60,959 nucleotides of DNA from Verrucomicrobiota bacterium. GTDB lineage: Bacteria; Verrucomicrobiota; Verrucomicrobiia; Verrucomicrobiales; Akkermansiaceae. Location of the stretch: assembly GCA_030835305.1 (NCBI GenBank), contig JAURPJ010000017.1, positions 1 through 60,959 of the forward strand. The letters are read 5' to 3'. Position 1 is the first letter of the stretch; every line of letters starts with the position of its first letter. This document shows positions 9,196 through 18,300 of the stretch, one piece after another. Under the pieces are notes generated by a model. That model was not told where the DNA came from, did not search any database, and was given only the letters and a program-made list of their open reading frames with translations. Made by a program: the position numbers and the translations under genes.

Positions 9196-11250
9196 ATGTT
9201 CATAAATTGGCATGGGCTGGGATTGCAGTCGCTTCGGTTGGGCGCGTTTCTTTTGATCGCTCTTGTGCTTTGCCCGTGCGCCTCGGCTGAAGGATCTTTC
9301 GTGAATGTCACCGATGAAGCTGAAATTGGTTATCTTCAGTGGACTGCGCCGGCGGGATGGGTGAAGCATGTGCCAGAGGTGATGACCGGGGGCGCCGCGG
9401 TCGCTGATTTTGATAATGATGGTTGGGTTGATTTGCTTGTGACCCGCTATCAAAGCACCGACACCCTCTTTCGCAATCGGGGTGATGGGACGTTTGAGAG
9501 TGTGAGTGAGCTTGCCGGGATCGAGGTGGTTGCTCCGAGCAACGGGGCGGCGTGGGGTGATATCGACAACGATGGCGATGCTGATTTGTATATAAGTGTC
9601 GCCGGTGAGTCCGGGAATCCTTTGCGAAATTTGCTTTATGTGAACCACGGAGACGGCACCTTTTCTGAGGAAGGTCAGCTTTGGCGGGCTGATCTTGAAG
9701 TTCCGAACTGGCACTCCGGTTTCAGTGTGGCTTTCGGCGACTATAATCGTGACGGGAGGCTCGATATTCATACATGCCAATGGGCTGTGACCGGGCCGGG
9801 GAATCGTTCCGTCCTGCTTGGAAACACCGGGCTTTCAGGTGGATTTTTTGACGTCACGGCGGGTGCCGGCGTGGAGATGTGGGACGACCCCGAGGTGGCA
9901 GATGGGCCGGAATTTACAACCCAGGCTTTTACTTCAAGATTAACCGATCTCGACCTCGATGGCTGGCCCGATCTGGTGGTGGCCGGCGATTTTGGGACCA
10001 GCCGCATTTTTTGGAACAATGGCGACGGCACGTTTGTGGATGGCTCCGAATTGGCCCAAATCGGTGGGGATGAAAATGGGATGGGATTGGCCGTTGGCGA
10101 CTACGATGGTGATGGCTTGCCGGACTTGTTCTTTACTTCGATTTATGATGGGCGTCAGCCCGCAATTCCAAATTCCGGATGGGGTGTGACCGGGAACCGG
10201 CTTTATCGTAATCTTGGGAACCGGGTCTTCGAAGATGCTACAGATGCCGCCGGGGTGCGCGATGGCGGTTGGGGATGGGGGGCGGTATTCTTCGACTACG
10301 ACAACGATGGCGATCTTGATCTGGCAATGACGAATGGTTTTGAAACAGATCGCATGGAAACCGAGACACCATTCCATACTGATCCCACCAAGCTGTGGCG
10401 CAATGATGGAGGGTCTTTTACCGATGTCTCCACTTCGGTCGGCATCACGGATACCGAAAAGGGGAAGGGGCTGCTGGTTTTTGATTACGATCGGGATGGT
10501 GATCTAGATCTCTTCATCGTCAATAATGAGGGCAGCCCGATTCTCTATCGAAATGATACGGTCAACGATAATCACTGGCTGCGGATCAAGCCGCGTGGGC
10601 GTTGTTCCAATCGCGATGGCATCGGGGCGGTGGTGACGATTTTTCAGGGTGACAATGCTCCTGCACAGCATCGCGAAATCAGTGGCGGAAGCCATTTCCT
10701 GACCCAGAGTGAGAAGATTGCACATTTTGGTTTGGGGGACTCGGCCGAGCCCGTTGCGCGAGTGAGGGTGTGCTGGCCGAGTGGGATCGAGCAGGAGATT
10801 TTTAACGTTGCCCCCAATCAGGAACTCGAGGTAATCGAGCCTGGGAGTCCCTATGAAGCTTGGCTGGAAGAGCACTTTTTAGAAGGCGAACGTGCTGCCG
10901 GTGTTGTCACGGATCAACTGGCGGATCCCGATGGGGATGGGTTGAATAACGCCCTCGAGTTTGGGGCGGGACTTGATCCGCGAAACGCAGACGGCATTGG
11001 TCCGGTCGGGATATTCAGGGGGGCGGACTCTGGCGAGAGGCTTGTCAGGTATCGTCATCGAAGGCTCCCTTGCGGTGTCCGGGCTTTGATCGAAAAATCC
11101 ACCAATTTGGAAGATTGGCAACCGTGTGACGCGGTCGATCTTGAAACGATAAGTGTGGAGAAAACCTCCGATTGGGGGGTGGAGATTATCACCAGTCGAC
11201 TTGTTCCGGAAGCAAACTACCTGCGCATGCGAGTGGTTATTGAACCATAA
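9196..11250 (+). CDS. secreted VCBS/FG-GAP repeat protein with ASPIC/UnbV domain
   Basis: A 684-residue exported protein (signal peptide about 1-31). Residues about 60-440 are FG-GAP/VCBS propeller blades, each with a Ca-binding DxDxDGxxD loop (ADFDNDGWVDLLV, DIDNDGDADLYI, DLDLDGWPDLVV, DYDGDGLPDLFF, DYDNDGDLDLAM, DYDRDGDLDLFI). An ASPIC/UnbV domain follows (NHWLRIKPRGRCSNRDGIGA to the WPSGIEQE strand), as in CRTAC1-like proteins. It then has a DPDGDGLNNALEFGAGLDP linker and a variant of the shared C-terminal module ending YLRMRVVIEP. Likely role: surface adhesion or scaffold. It is divergent from CotH protein 1, whose start lies 145 bases upstream. Confidence 0.88.
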   Translation: MFINWHGLGLQSLRLGAFLLIALVLCPCASAEGSFVNVTDEAEIGYLQWTAPAGWVKHVPEVMTGGAAVADFDNDGWVDLLVTRYQSTDTLFRNRGDGTFESVSELAGIEVVAPSNGAAWGDIDNDGDADLYISVAGESGNPLRNLLYVNHGDGTFSEEGQLWRADLEVPNWHSGFSVAFGDYNRDGRLDIHTCQWAVTGPGNRSVLLGNTGLSGGFFDVTAGAGVEMWDDPEVADGPEFTTQAFTSRLTDLDLDGWPDLVVAGDFGTSRIFWNNGDGTFVDGSELAQIGGDENGMGLAVGDYDGDGLPDLFFTSIYDGRQPAIPNSGWGVTGNRLYRNLGNRVFEDATDAAGVRDGGWGWGAVFFDYDNDGDLDLAMTNGFETDRMETETPFHTDPTKLWRNDGGSFTDVSTSVGITDTEKGKGLLVFDYDRDGDLDLFIVNNEGSPILYRNDTVNDNHWLRIKPRGRCSNRDGIGAVVTIFQGDNAPAQHREISGGSHFLTQSEKIAHFGLGDSAEPVARVRVCWPSGIEQEIFNVAPNQELEVIEPGSPYEAWLEEHFLEGERAAGVVTDQLADPDGDGLNNALEFGAGLDPRNADGIGPVGIFRGADSGERLVRYRHRRLPCGVRALIEKSTNLEDWQPCDAVDLETISVEKTSDWGVEIITSRLVPEANYLRMRVVIEP

Positions 11251-11713
11251 TCTTGATCATGCTGTCAAAGTAGGTCCGGGTTGCTTCGAGGCCTCCGGGA
11301 AGCATTTTGAGGATGCGGTCCCGGCGCTCGTTGATGATTCTTTTGAGGCTCTCATCAGGCTTGGAGGCGAGTTGCAGATCCAGGTTGGCCATTTCGGCCA
11401 CAATGCCCTGGAGCGGATCGAGAGTTTGACGAGGGTATCTGCTGATAATGGCTGGGAGTTCGTCGATTCGCTTGTTCTTCGTCGCCGCGAGGAAGCGTTT
11501 CAGAAGGTGAAGCGAGATTGAGACGGGAAATTTGTTGCTGAGAAGGTGATCAACCAACTCCAGATTGTGGGGCGTGTTCCTGATAATGAGAGTGCCACTT
11601 TTATTGAGATATTTGGCAGAACTGTCGGGAGGAAAGCTAACTCCGCTTGTTTTTAGCCAGAGGACAAGTTGCTCTTCGTTGAAGCTCTCGATCGATTTGA
11701 GAACATCGCTCGA
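11237..11713 (-). pseudogene. 3' remnant of a verrucomicrobial STN-like/secretin-associated gene
   Basis: The frame is open further upstream, but the coding-like part begins near 11713. It contains LVLWLKTSGVSFPPDSSAKY, then LNKSGTLIIRNTPHNLELVD, the signature of a short domain common in verrucomicrobial exported proteins next to secretin/TonB short-N-terminal regions, followed by about 100 helical residues. No start codon or signal peptide fits, and the upstream part of the frame is antisense to the next CotH gene. It converges on the VCBS gene and overlaps its last 14 bases. Best read as the 3' end of a gene whose 5' part was replaced. Confidence 0.55.
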
Positions 11714-11746
11714 CGCGGTGCGGGAAGGGGTTATATTGTGGTCTCG

Positions 11747-14410
11747 ATGCGGGGGGCTTTTGTCATTTTGGTTTTGCTGTGGGCTTTTCCGGCAACGGGG
11801 GCTCCGGTGATTTCGGAATTCATGGCGTCGAATGAGGCGACGCTGCCTGATGAGGACGGTGATTTTCCGGATTGGATTGAAATTTTCAATCCAGAGGATG
11901 AGCCGGTTGATCTGGCGGGATATTATCTGACGGATGATTCCCTGGTTTTGAATCGATGGGTGTTCCCGTCGACGATGCTGGGGCCAGGCGAATGGTTGGT
12001 GGTTTTTGCCTCGGGTAAGGATCGGGATGTGGGGGAGTTGCATACGGATTTTAAGTTGTCAGCGGGAGGTGAATATCTCGCGCTGGTGTCGCCGGATGGG
12101 TCGACGGTTGTGACGGATTTTGGAGATCGCTATCCGCCGCAATTTGAAGACGGAAGTTATGGCGCTGGCGGGTTTGGGGTTGGTTATCTTGATGAGGCTT
12201 CGCCGGGGGCGGCGAATGGAACAGGCCGATTGCCGGGGCCGCTCTTTCTGGAGTATCGAACCGGCGGAGATCGGCCCGCGGTGGCTGAGGCCCTCGATAT
12301 TACGGCGACTGTTTCGGGCGCGGAGGATGTGACGCTTTTCTATCGCCGTGGATTCGGACCGGAGGAAGCGGTAGCGATGGCTTCGGCTGATGGAATGAAC
12401 TATTCGGTTACCATCCCCGGAGGTACGGTGCGAGATGTGATCAGGTGGCGCTTTGTGGCCCAAGATGCCGACGGACGGATCACGAAGGAGCCGCCATTTG
12501 CCAATCCGCTCGATTCCCACGAATATTACGGAGTTCCTGTGGGCAATCCTGATGTTGAGAGTTTGGCCGAGATCTTCGAATGGTTCATCAGCGCAAATGA
12601 CTATGATCGGCTGACGTCTTTTCAAAAGGTGCGGGCCGGGCTGTATTATTTGGGAGAATATTACGACAATGTGGAGTTTGGTCCACGCGGTCAGTCGACT
12701 CTGTTTTTCGAAAAGAAGGGTTTCAACATCGACTTCAACAAAACCCAGCGATTTCGATGGAAGGAGGATGAACCGAGGGTTCGGGACATCAATCTGATGA
12801 CCAATTGGGGTGACAAGGCGAAAGTGCGCAACGAGATGGCATACGAGATTTTGCGTGAAGCCGGAGTCCCCACTCATTTTGCTTTCAGTGTCAGGGTTCA
12901 GCGCAACGGCCAATTCTTCAGCATTGCGGATCTCGTGGAGGATGCTGATGAAATCTATCTGGATCGAGCGGATCTTGACCCGGATGGAACGTTATACAAG
13001 GCAGTCAATACCTCACTGAGAGCTGAGGAAATTGGAAACACAAATATTGTCAGGAAGATGACCCGTGAGGAGGAGGGGTGGGAAGACCTGAATGCGCTGA
13101 TTGCCGGGATCAATCAGGAAGATCCCGACCGCTGGAGTTACATCTTTGATCACGTCGATCTGCCCACGACTATTAATTCCCTGGCCGGTCTTGTTGTGAT
13201 TATGCAGACCGATATGGGGGCAAAAAATTACTACCTTTATCACGACACCGAGGGTGACGGTCGATGGTCGATTTTACCTTGGGATCTTGATTTGACCTTT
13301 GGCCGGAATTTCACGAGCCGCGCGGGTTACTTTGATCGAAACCTCTTCACCGGGGGATTCACCGAGTTTGGTGAATCTGCGAACACCAGCGTTCTGGTGG
13401 AGGCGTTGCTGAGGGGGAATCCGAGAACCCGGGAAATGTTTTTCAGACGGCTTCGTACTTTGAGCGACCGGTTTATAGCCTCGGAGTATATTCCGGAGCG
13501 CACGCGGGCTCAACTCGACCGCTTGTCACCTGCTTCGATTTTTCCGGGTGACGCTTTTCTGGATTTTGAGATATGGGGAACATGGTATGATGTCGATCCG
13601 GTTCCCAAGCCCTGGAATATATCCCACCCTGATGCCGAGACGATGGCGCGCGCCACTAATCGGATTAACCTAGAGTGGCTGCCGATGAGGCGAATTGAAA
13701 TCTATAGTAACACTCCTGATTTGCCGGCCTCTCTCGAGACTCCGGTGGTTAAAATAGGGTCGCTTGATTTTGACCCGATTTCCGAGAATCAAGACCAGGA
13801 GTATGTGGAGTTAATCAACCAGTCGCCGACTGCCGTTGATGTTTCGGGATGGCGCGTGGATGGCGCAGTGAGGTTGATTCTGCCACCGGGAACGGTGATC
13901 CCATCGGGTGATAGCCTGTTTTTGAGTCCGGATGTGGTGGCGTTCGCGACACGGGATTTGAGCCCCACAGGAGGCGAGCAGCGTTTTGTGATCGGGCCTT
14001 ATTCGGGGAATCTGGCGGGTGAGGGGGAAACACTTGAGCTTTATGATCCCAAAGGTGTTTTGCGTGATAGTCACACCTACAGTGGGGCGGTTCCGGGGTT
14101 TAATGGAGACAGTCGCGAAGATCTGGATGGAGATGGAATGAATGCAGTGTTGGAGTGGGCTCTGGGTTCGTCCGATCAGGAATTTGGTTCACTCCCAGTA
14201 ATTCAAGAGGGGGTGTTCAGTTATCGTGTTCGTAGCAATCTGAATGGTTTTTTTCTGATTCCAGAGGTCAGCCAAAATTTGGTCGATTGGACGCGTGATG
14301 GGTTGGCCATCACGCGGATCCCTGGCGAGCTTGGTTTTGATCAAATTTCGATCAATCTTTTGGAAGAGGCGTCGGGTGGTTTCGTGCGGCTGAGGTTGAT
14401 GCGGCAATGA
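11747..14410 (+). CDS. secreted lamin-tail/CotH kinase-like protein 2
   Basis: ATG 11747 is chosen because a signal peptide starts there (MRGAFVILVLLWAFPATGA); the frame is open upstream to 11669 without meaning. The 887-residue product has a lamin-tail domain at about 20-150 (PVISEFMASNEATLPDEDGD), an Ig-like segment at about 180-270, a full CotH domain at about 300-640 and a second lamin-tail-like domain at about 680-800. It then has a DLDGDGMNAVLEWALGSSD linker and the shared C-terminal module ending VRLRLMRQ. CotH signatures are clear: FEKKGFNIDF (Lys), KAKVRNEMAYEILR, FFSIADLVEDADEIYL and the metal-binding WSILPWDLDLTFGRNF. This is the most canonical of the four CotH proteins here and the best candidate for an active secreted kinase. 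Confidence 0.87.
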   Translation: MRGAFVILVLLWAFPATGAPVISEFMASNEATLPDEDGDFPDWIEIFNPEDEPVDLAGYYLTDDSLVLNRWVFPSTMLGPGEWLVVFASGKDRDVGELHTDFKLSAGGEYLALVSPDGSTVVTDFGDRYPPQFEDGSYGAGGFGVGYLDEASPGAANGTGRLPGPLFLEYRTGGDRPAVAEALDITATVSGAEDVTLFYRRGFGPEEAVAMASADGMNYSVTIPGGTVRDVIRWRFVAQDADGRITKEPPFANPLDSHEYYGVPVGNPDVESLAEIFEWFISANDYDRLTSFQKVRAGLYYLGEYYDNVEFGPRGQSTLFFEKKGFNIDFNKTQRFRWKEDEPRVRDINLMTNWGDKAKVRNEMAYEILREAGVPTHFAFSVRVQRNGQFFSIADLVEDADEIYLDRADLDPDGTLYKAVNTSLRAEEIGNTNIVRKMTREEEGWEDLNALIAGINQEDPDRWSYIFDHVDLPTTINSLAGLVVIMQTDMGAKNYYLYHDTEGDGRWSILPWDLDLTFGRNFTSRAGYFDRNLFTGGFTEFGESANTSVLVEALLRGNPRTREMFFRRLRTLSDRFIASEYIPERTRAQLDRLSPASIFPGDAFLDFEIWGTWYDVDPVPKPWNISHPDAETMARATNRINLEWLPMRRIEIYSNTPDLPASLETPVVKIGSLDFDPISENQDQEYVELINQSPTAVDVSGWRVDGAVRLILPPGTVIPSGDSLFLSPDVVAFATRDLSPTGGEQRFVIGPYSGNLAGEGETLELYDPKGVLRDSHTYSGAVPGFNGDSREDLDGDGMNAVLEWALGSSDQEFGSLPVIQEGVFSYRVRSNLNGFFLIPEVSQNLVDWTRDGLAITRIPGELGFDQISINLLEEASGGFVRLRLMRQ

Positions 14411-14434
14411 CAGGGCGATCAAGTTAACAGCCTT

Positions 14435-14464
14435 TTGAAAAACTAGCGTGGATTGTGCTACACT
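14435..14464 (+). promoter_or_regulatory. sigma70-like promoter in front of a decayed transposase start
   Basis: TTGAAA at 14435-14440 and TACACT at 14459-14464 are separated by 18 bases. No intact gene follows: an ATG at 14476 gives only nine codons before a stop, and then the transposase fragment. It may be the relic promoter of the lost insertion element. Confidence 0.4.
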
Positions 14465-14504
14465 CTGGCTCGTCATGTTTGAGAGTCGAGATCGTGTCAG
14501 TTAA

Positions 14505-14603
14505 GATCAGCAGGAACTTTGGGTAGAGAGTCGCCGTTTGCCGAAGGTGACGGCCAGCACCTTCTATCGGAAGCTCGATGACACGCTCAATGGCCGTTGC
14601 TAG
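14505..14603 (+). pseudogene. N-terminal fragment of a transposase
   Basis: A 32-codon stretch reads QQELWVESRRLPKV followed by TASTFYRKLDDTL. This resembles the N-termini of transposases that begin with a QEELW...LP...HPFYxxLNxxLD pattern. The frame is cut by TAG at 14601-14603, which lies inside the start of a dispersed repeat copy. No other transposase domain is present. The IS family cannot be named from this piece. Confidence 0.45.
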
Positions 14604-14678
14604 AAATTTTCTTTTGAAGTGGAGCGCCTTAAGGCGTCGTTGAAGGAATCCGGCAGGGAGAGAAAGGGGGTTGTTTCT
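14596..14678 (+). repeat. dispersed intergenic repeat, copy A
   Basis: About 80 bp. Left end GTTGCTAGAAATTTTC, then GAAGTGGAG, a hairpin core CGCC-TTAA-GGCG, then GTTGAAGGAATCCGG and a purine-rich end with GAGAGAAAGGGGG. It joins a transposase fragment on the left and another coding-like scrap on the right. Same orientation as copies B-F. Confidence 0.8.
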
Positions 14679-15370
14679 CAAAGTTTGGGGGAAACTTGAT
14701 CGCGAAGCGGCCCTCGCGAAGCCGACGAGCTTGGCTGTGATGGTCGTCGCCGAGGATTCGCTTCAATTTCTGCTATGAAAGGTTGGGTAAGTTCGGATCC
14801 TTCTGCTGCCTGGGTTTACATAGAGGGGCTTGAAGCTGGGTTTGAGAAAGGAATGTTAGCTCAGGGAGTTGTTAGCGGAATGGCTTCGATTCATCCCCAG
14901 TCGGCTACTAGTGTTCGTACTAGAAATGGATGAGGCTCCACGTGCAAAAGGCGAAAAAATCGTTGGAGAGGGTTTGCAACTGATCGGGAGATGGAAGTTA
15001 AATGTCTGGTATTCGAGTTCATTATCTTCACTTCATTTCGAGTGCCCACCTAGAGAGCATAACTGCTGTTTTGAGCTCTCGGGATCGAGATAACGGGTGC
15101 ATTCCACCATTGAATCAACGTGATGGTTGGAGACTGCTTTTTTATCTTTTCCATGGATGAGGGTGCCAATGAGACGCTTCAGCTCAATATTTGCTAGGAG
15201 TCATTCCTATTCTGCATGTAACGACTGTAATCCCTTATTTGCTAAAGGTTTCTTAATCTACCTCGAGCAAAGTCCATGAATCCATTTTTTGGAGGAATCA
15301 AAATCTAATTTTATTTGACACATCTCCCGAGTATCGCAGCTTTTTAAAGGTCTTTCCCAAACTTTGAATT
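14679..15370. other. gap without a convincing gene; upstream region of CotH protein 3
   Basis: From 14677 to 14778 a plus-strand frame reads WGKLDREAALAKPTSLAV and then stops. It resembles the W-x(3)-DxEAAL repeats of some verrucomicrobial exported proteins, but it is too short to assign. The rest is AT-rich. A TTGACA box at 15315-15320 lies 50 bases before the next start codon, with no good -10 box at 17 bases. Small open frames here (for example 14869-15093) have no coding look. Confidence 0.35.
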
Positions 15371-18300
15371 ATGTCATCTACTCGCGCGATTTCCCCTTTT
15401 TTTATTTGGTTTCTCTTTAGTCTTTTATCAGAGGCAGCTATACTTGCAGATTTTGAAGGTGAAGGAGTCTATGATGCCACTTCATTTCGACAAGGTGATG
15501 AGGGATCTGTAAGAAACGGTTATTATCACTTGCTAAATGCTGGAAGTGGTAGTCAAGGAAACTATCTTTCCTTTCCCGTTTTGGAAAATACGAAAGGGTG
15601 GTCCGATGTCCAATTTTCCATGGATTTTCGTGCGTCTGATGTTGAAGCTGACGGCTGGAGCGTGGCATTTTTAGATGTTGCCACACATGGCGAGTCAGGG
15701 GCAGTTCAGGGGGGTGCGGATGGCCTTCGCGGAGAGGAAGAAAGAGGACATTATTCGAATTCGATTGGAGTGGGTTTCCGAACGTTTAATGGGACTAATG
15801 CCACAATTAATTACGATGGGGTGGAGAGTGGTGATTCTAGTTATGACATCCAGTCATCACAGTGGGGGTCTCTGGAGATCAAGATGAATCGAAATGATAC
15901 CGGAGGGGTGTTCGTCGATGTCTCAATGTTTCCAGACCGAGGTCTGCAGGGGAATCCCCAGGTTATCTACAGCCAGTATGCTCTCCAGAATGTATCTCTC
16001 GAAGAATTCAGGGTACAGATCGCTGGTCGAACTGGGGGTTCATCAATGGATCTTGATATCGATAATGTATCTTTAAATGTCGACATTGCCGAGCCGCCAA
16101 CTCCAATCGGCGTAGTTATCAATGAATTTTTGGCTAGTAACGAGGATAGTCTTGAGGATGAAGATCTCGATAATCCTGATTGGATTGAGCTCTTCAATGG
16201 GCAGGATCAAGATCAGGACCTCAGCGGTTACTACCTTACAAACGATCCCCTCCAAAAAACTCTTTGGCGAATACCACGAGTGGTTCTTTCACCCTATGAG
16301 CATTTTGTCATCTTTGCCTCGGGGAAAGACCGGACTACCAGCGACGAGTCGCTACACACCAATTTTGTCCTCTCTAAAGAAGGTGGGTATTTAGCTCTCA
16401 TTGCACCCGATGGGATAACGGTAGTTTCAGAGTTTAACTATTTAGAGCAGGCCCAAGATATCTCTTACGGAGCGCTTGGTAGCAGCCGTTCAGTTGGTTA
16501 TTTGGAAAATCCAACCCCTGAGGCAATTAATTCTGGCTTACAAGCTGCTGGTCCACCTGCTGAGAGTGTCAAATTTGATCGTGCTGGTGGAACCTTCTCA
16601 GGCTCAACAACTCTAGAAATTCTTCCCCCGTCTTCGCAAACGGCGGTGGTGCGGTATACCACCGATGGCTCAATTCCAAATGCAACATCGCGCGTTTACT
16701 CGTCACGTTTCAATATTTCAGAATCCACGACAATTCGGGCTCGAGTCTATGATGTGGGTCGGCTCCCAGGCGAAGTCAAAAGCCGTACTTTTCTCGAGTT
16801 AGCCTCAAATGTCCAAAATTTCACTTCAAACCTCCCTATCGTGGTGGTTGATACAAACGGAGTTAATATCGATAGTGCAGGCCGGAGCTTTCAACCTGTT
16901 TACACAGTGGTAATAGACCGTGACGAGCTTACCGGAATCGCCCGAATCAATGATTCTGAACCGAATTTCACGGGGAGGGGTGGAATGCATATCCGGGGGC
17001 AATCTTCCGCAGGATTTCCTAAAAAACAATATGCTTGGGAGACATGGAATAATGATGACGAGGACAAAAAAGTTTCAGTTTTAGGAATGCCAGCAGAGTC
17101 GGACTGGATACTCTATGCGCCTTACTCGGATAAAACTCTCATGCGGAATGCGATCGTCTATGAGACTGCCCGTACTACTGGTGGAGGCTTTGGTGGAGTT
17201 AGAACTCAGTATGTTGAGGTTTTCATGAATCGCAATCGCGGAACTGTGACCCTTAATGACTATCGTGGCGTCTACGTCTTAATGGAGAAAATTAAACGTG
17301 GTAAAGAAAGGGTGGATATTGAAAGACTTGGGGACAGGACTGTTGATCCAAAACTCATTACCGGCGGATATATTTTCAAAAAGGACAAGGGTCCTTACAG
17401 CAGGGCGTGGAGCACTGCAATTGAGAGGGTCCCGCTAGATATGCATGAACCCGAGCGTCCAAACAATGCTCAGTTTCTTTATCTTCGTAATTACGTCAAT
17501 GAAATGGAAGCTGCTCTTCATGGAGATGCTTTTGATGACCCTGACGAGGGATATCAAGCTTACATTGACCGTTTAAGCTTCATTGATTCGCACCTTTATA
17601 CTGAAGCGTTTAAGGATATTGATGGCTTCCGGATCAGTTCGTATTTTACCAAATCACGGAATGGAAAAATCCGGGCTCTTCCTGTTTGGGATTTTAATTT
17701 AGGACTAGGAAACGCTAACTATCTAAACGGACAAAACCCCCGCGGATGGTATTACCCACAAGTAGGAGGGAGTGATTATTACTGGTATGATACCCTCTTT
17801 ACTGACAAAGAATTTACTCTGGCCTACTGGGATCGGTTTTGGTTTTTGCGACGAAGCTTACTTTCAACGAGTAACATGATGAGGATGATTGATCGTCACG
17901 ATTACGAACTTGATGGGATTAGGGGAGCTCCAAATGCTGTTACTCGAAATTTTGAAGAGTGGGATACTCTCGGGAGATATCTCTGGCCAAATGCCGACGG
18001 TTATGCTTCTCGGCGGACTCACCAAGCTGAGGTTGATTGGATGAAAAACTGGCTGACGACGAGGCTTGAATGGATGGAAACCCAATCTCGTGGCACAAAT
18101 GGAAACGCTCGACCGCCTGTCTTCAACAAGTACGGAGGAGAAGTTCAATCAGGGTTTGATCTTGCGATAGGAGACCCAAATGGTTGGCCAGGTGCAAAGA
18201 TTTACTACACTTTGGACGGATCTGATCCTCGTCTTGGAAAGAGCCCGTCAATCGCACTTGTTGAGGAAAATGCGCCGTGCGAGGTGCTCGTGCCTTCTGC

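Noticed and set aside
9136-9780. 214-codon minus-strand frame opposite the VCBS protein
   Set aside because: Antisense of repeated DxDxDG loops generates long open frames rich in Ile/Pro/His; not a gene.
11714-12043. Upstream part of the minus-strand frame that contains the STN-like remnant
   Set aside because: It is antisense to the lamin-tail domain of CotH protein 2 and is rich in His/Arg/Pro as expected for a shadow frame.
14869-15093. 74-codon plus-strand frame upstream of CotH protein 3
   Set aside because: No homology-like motif or ribosome-binding site; AT-rich spacer.
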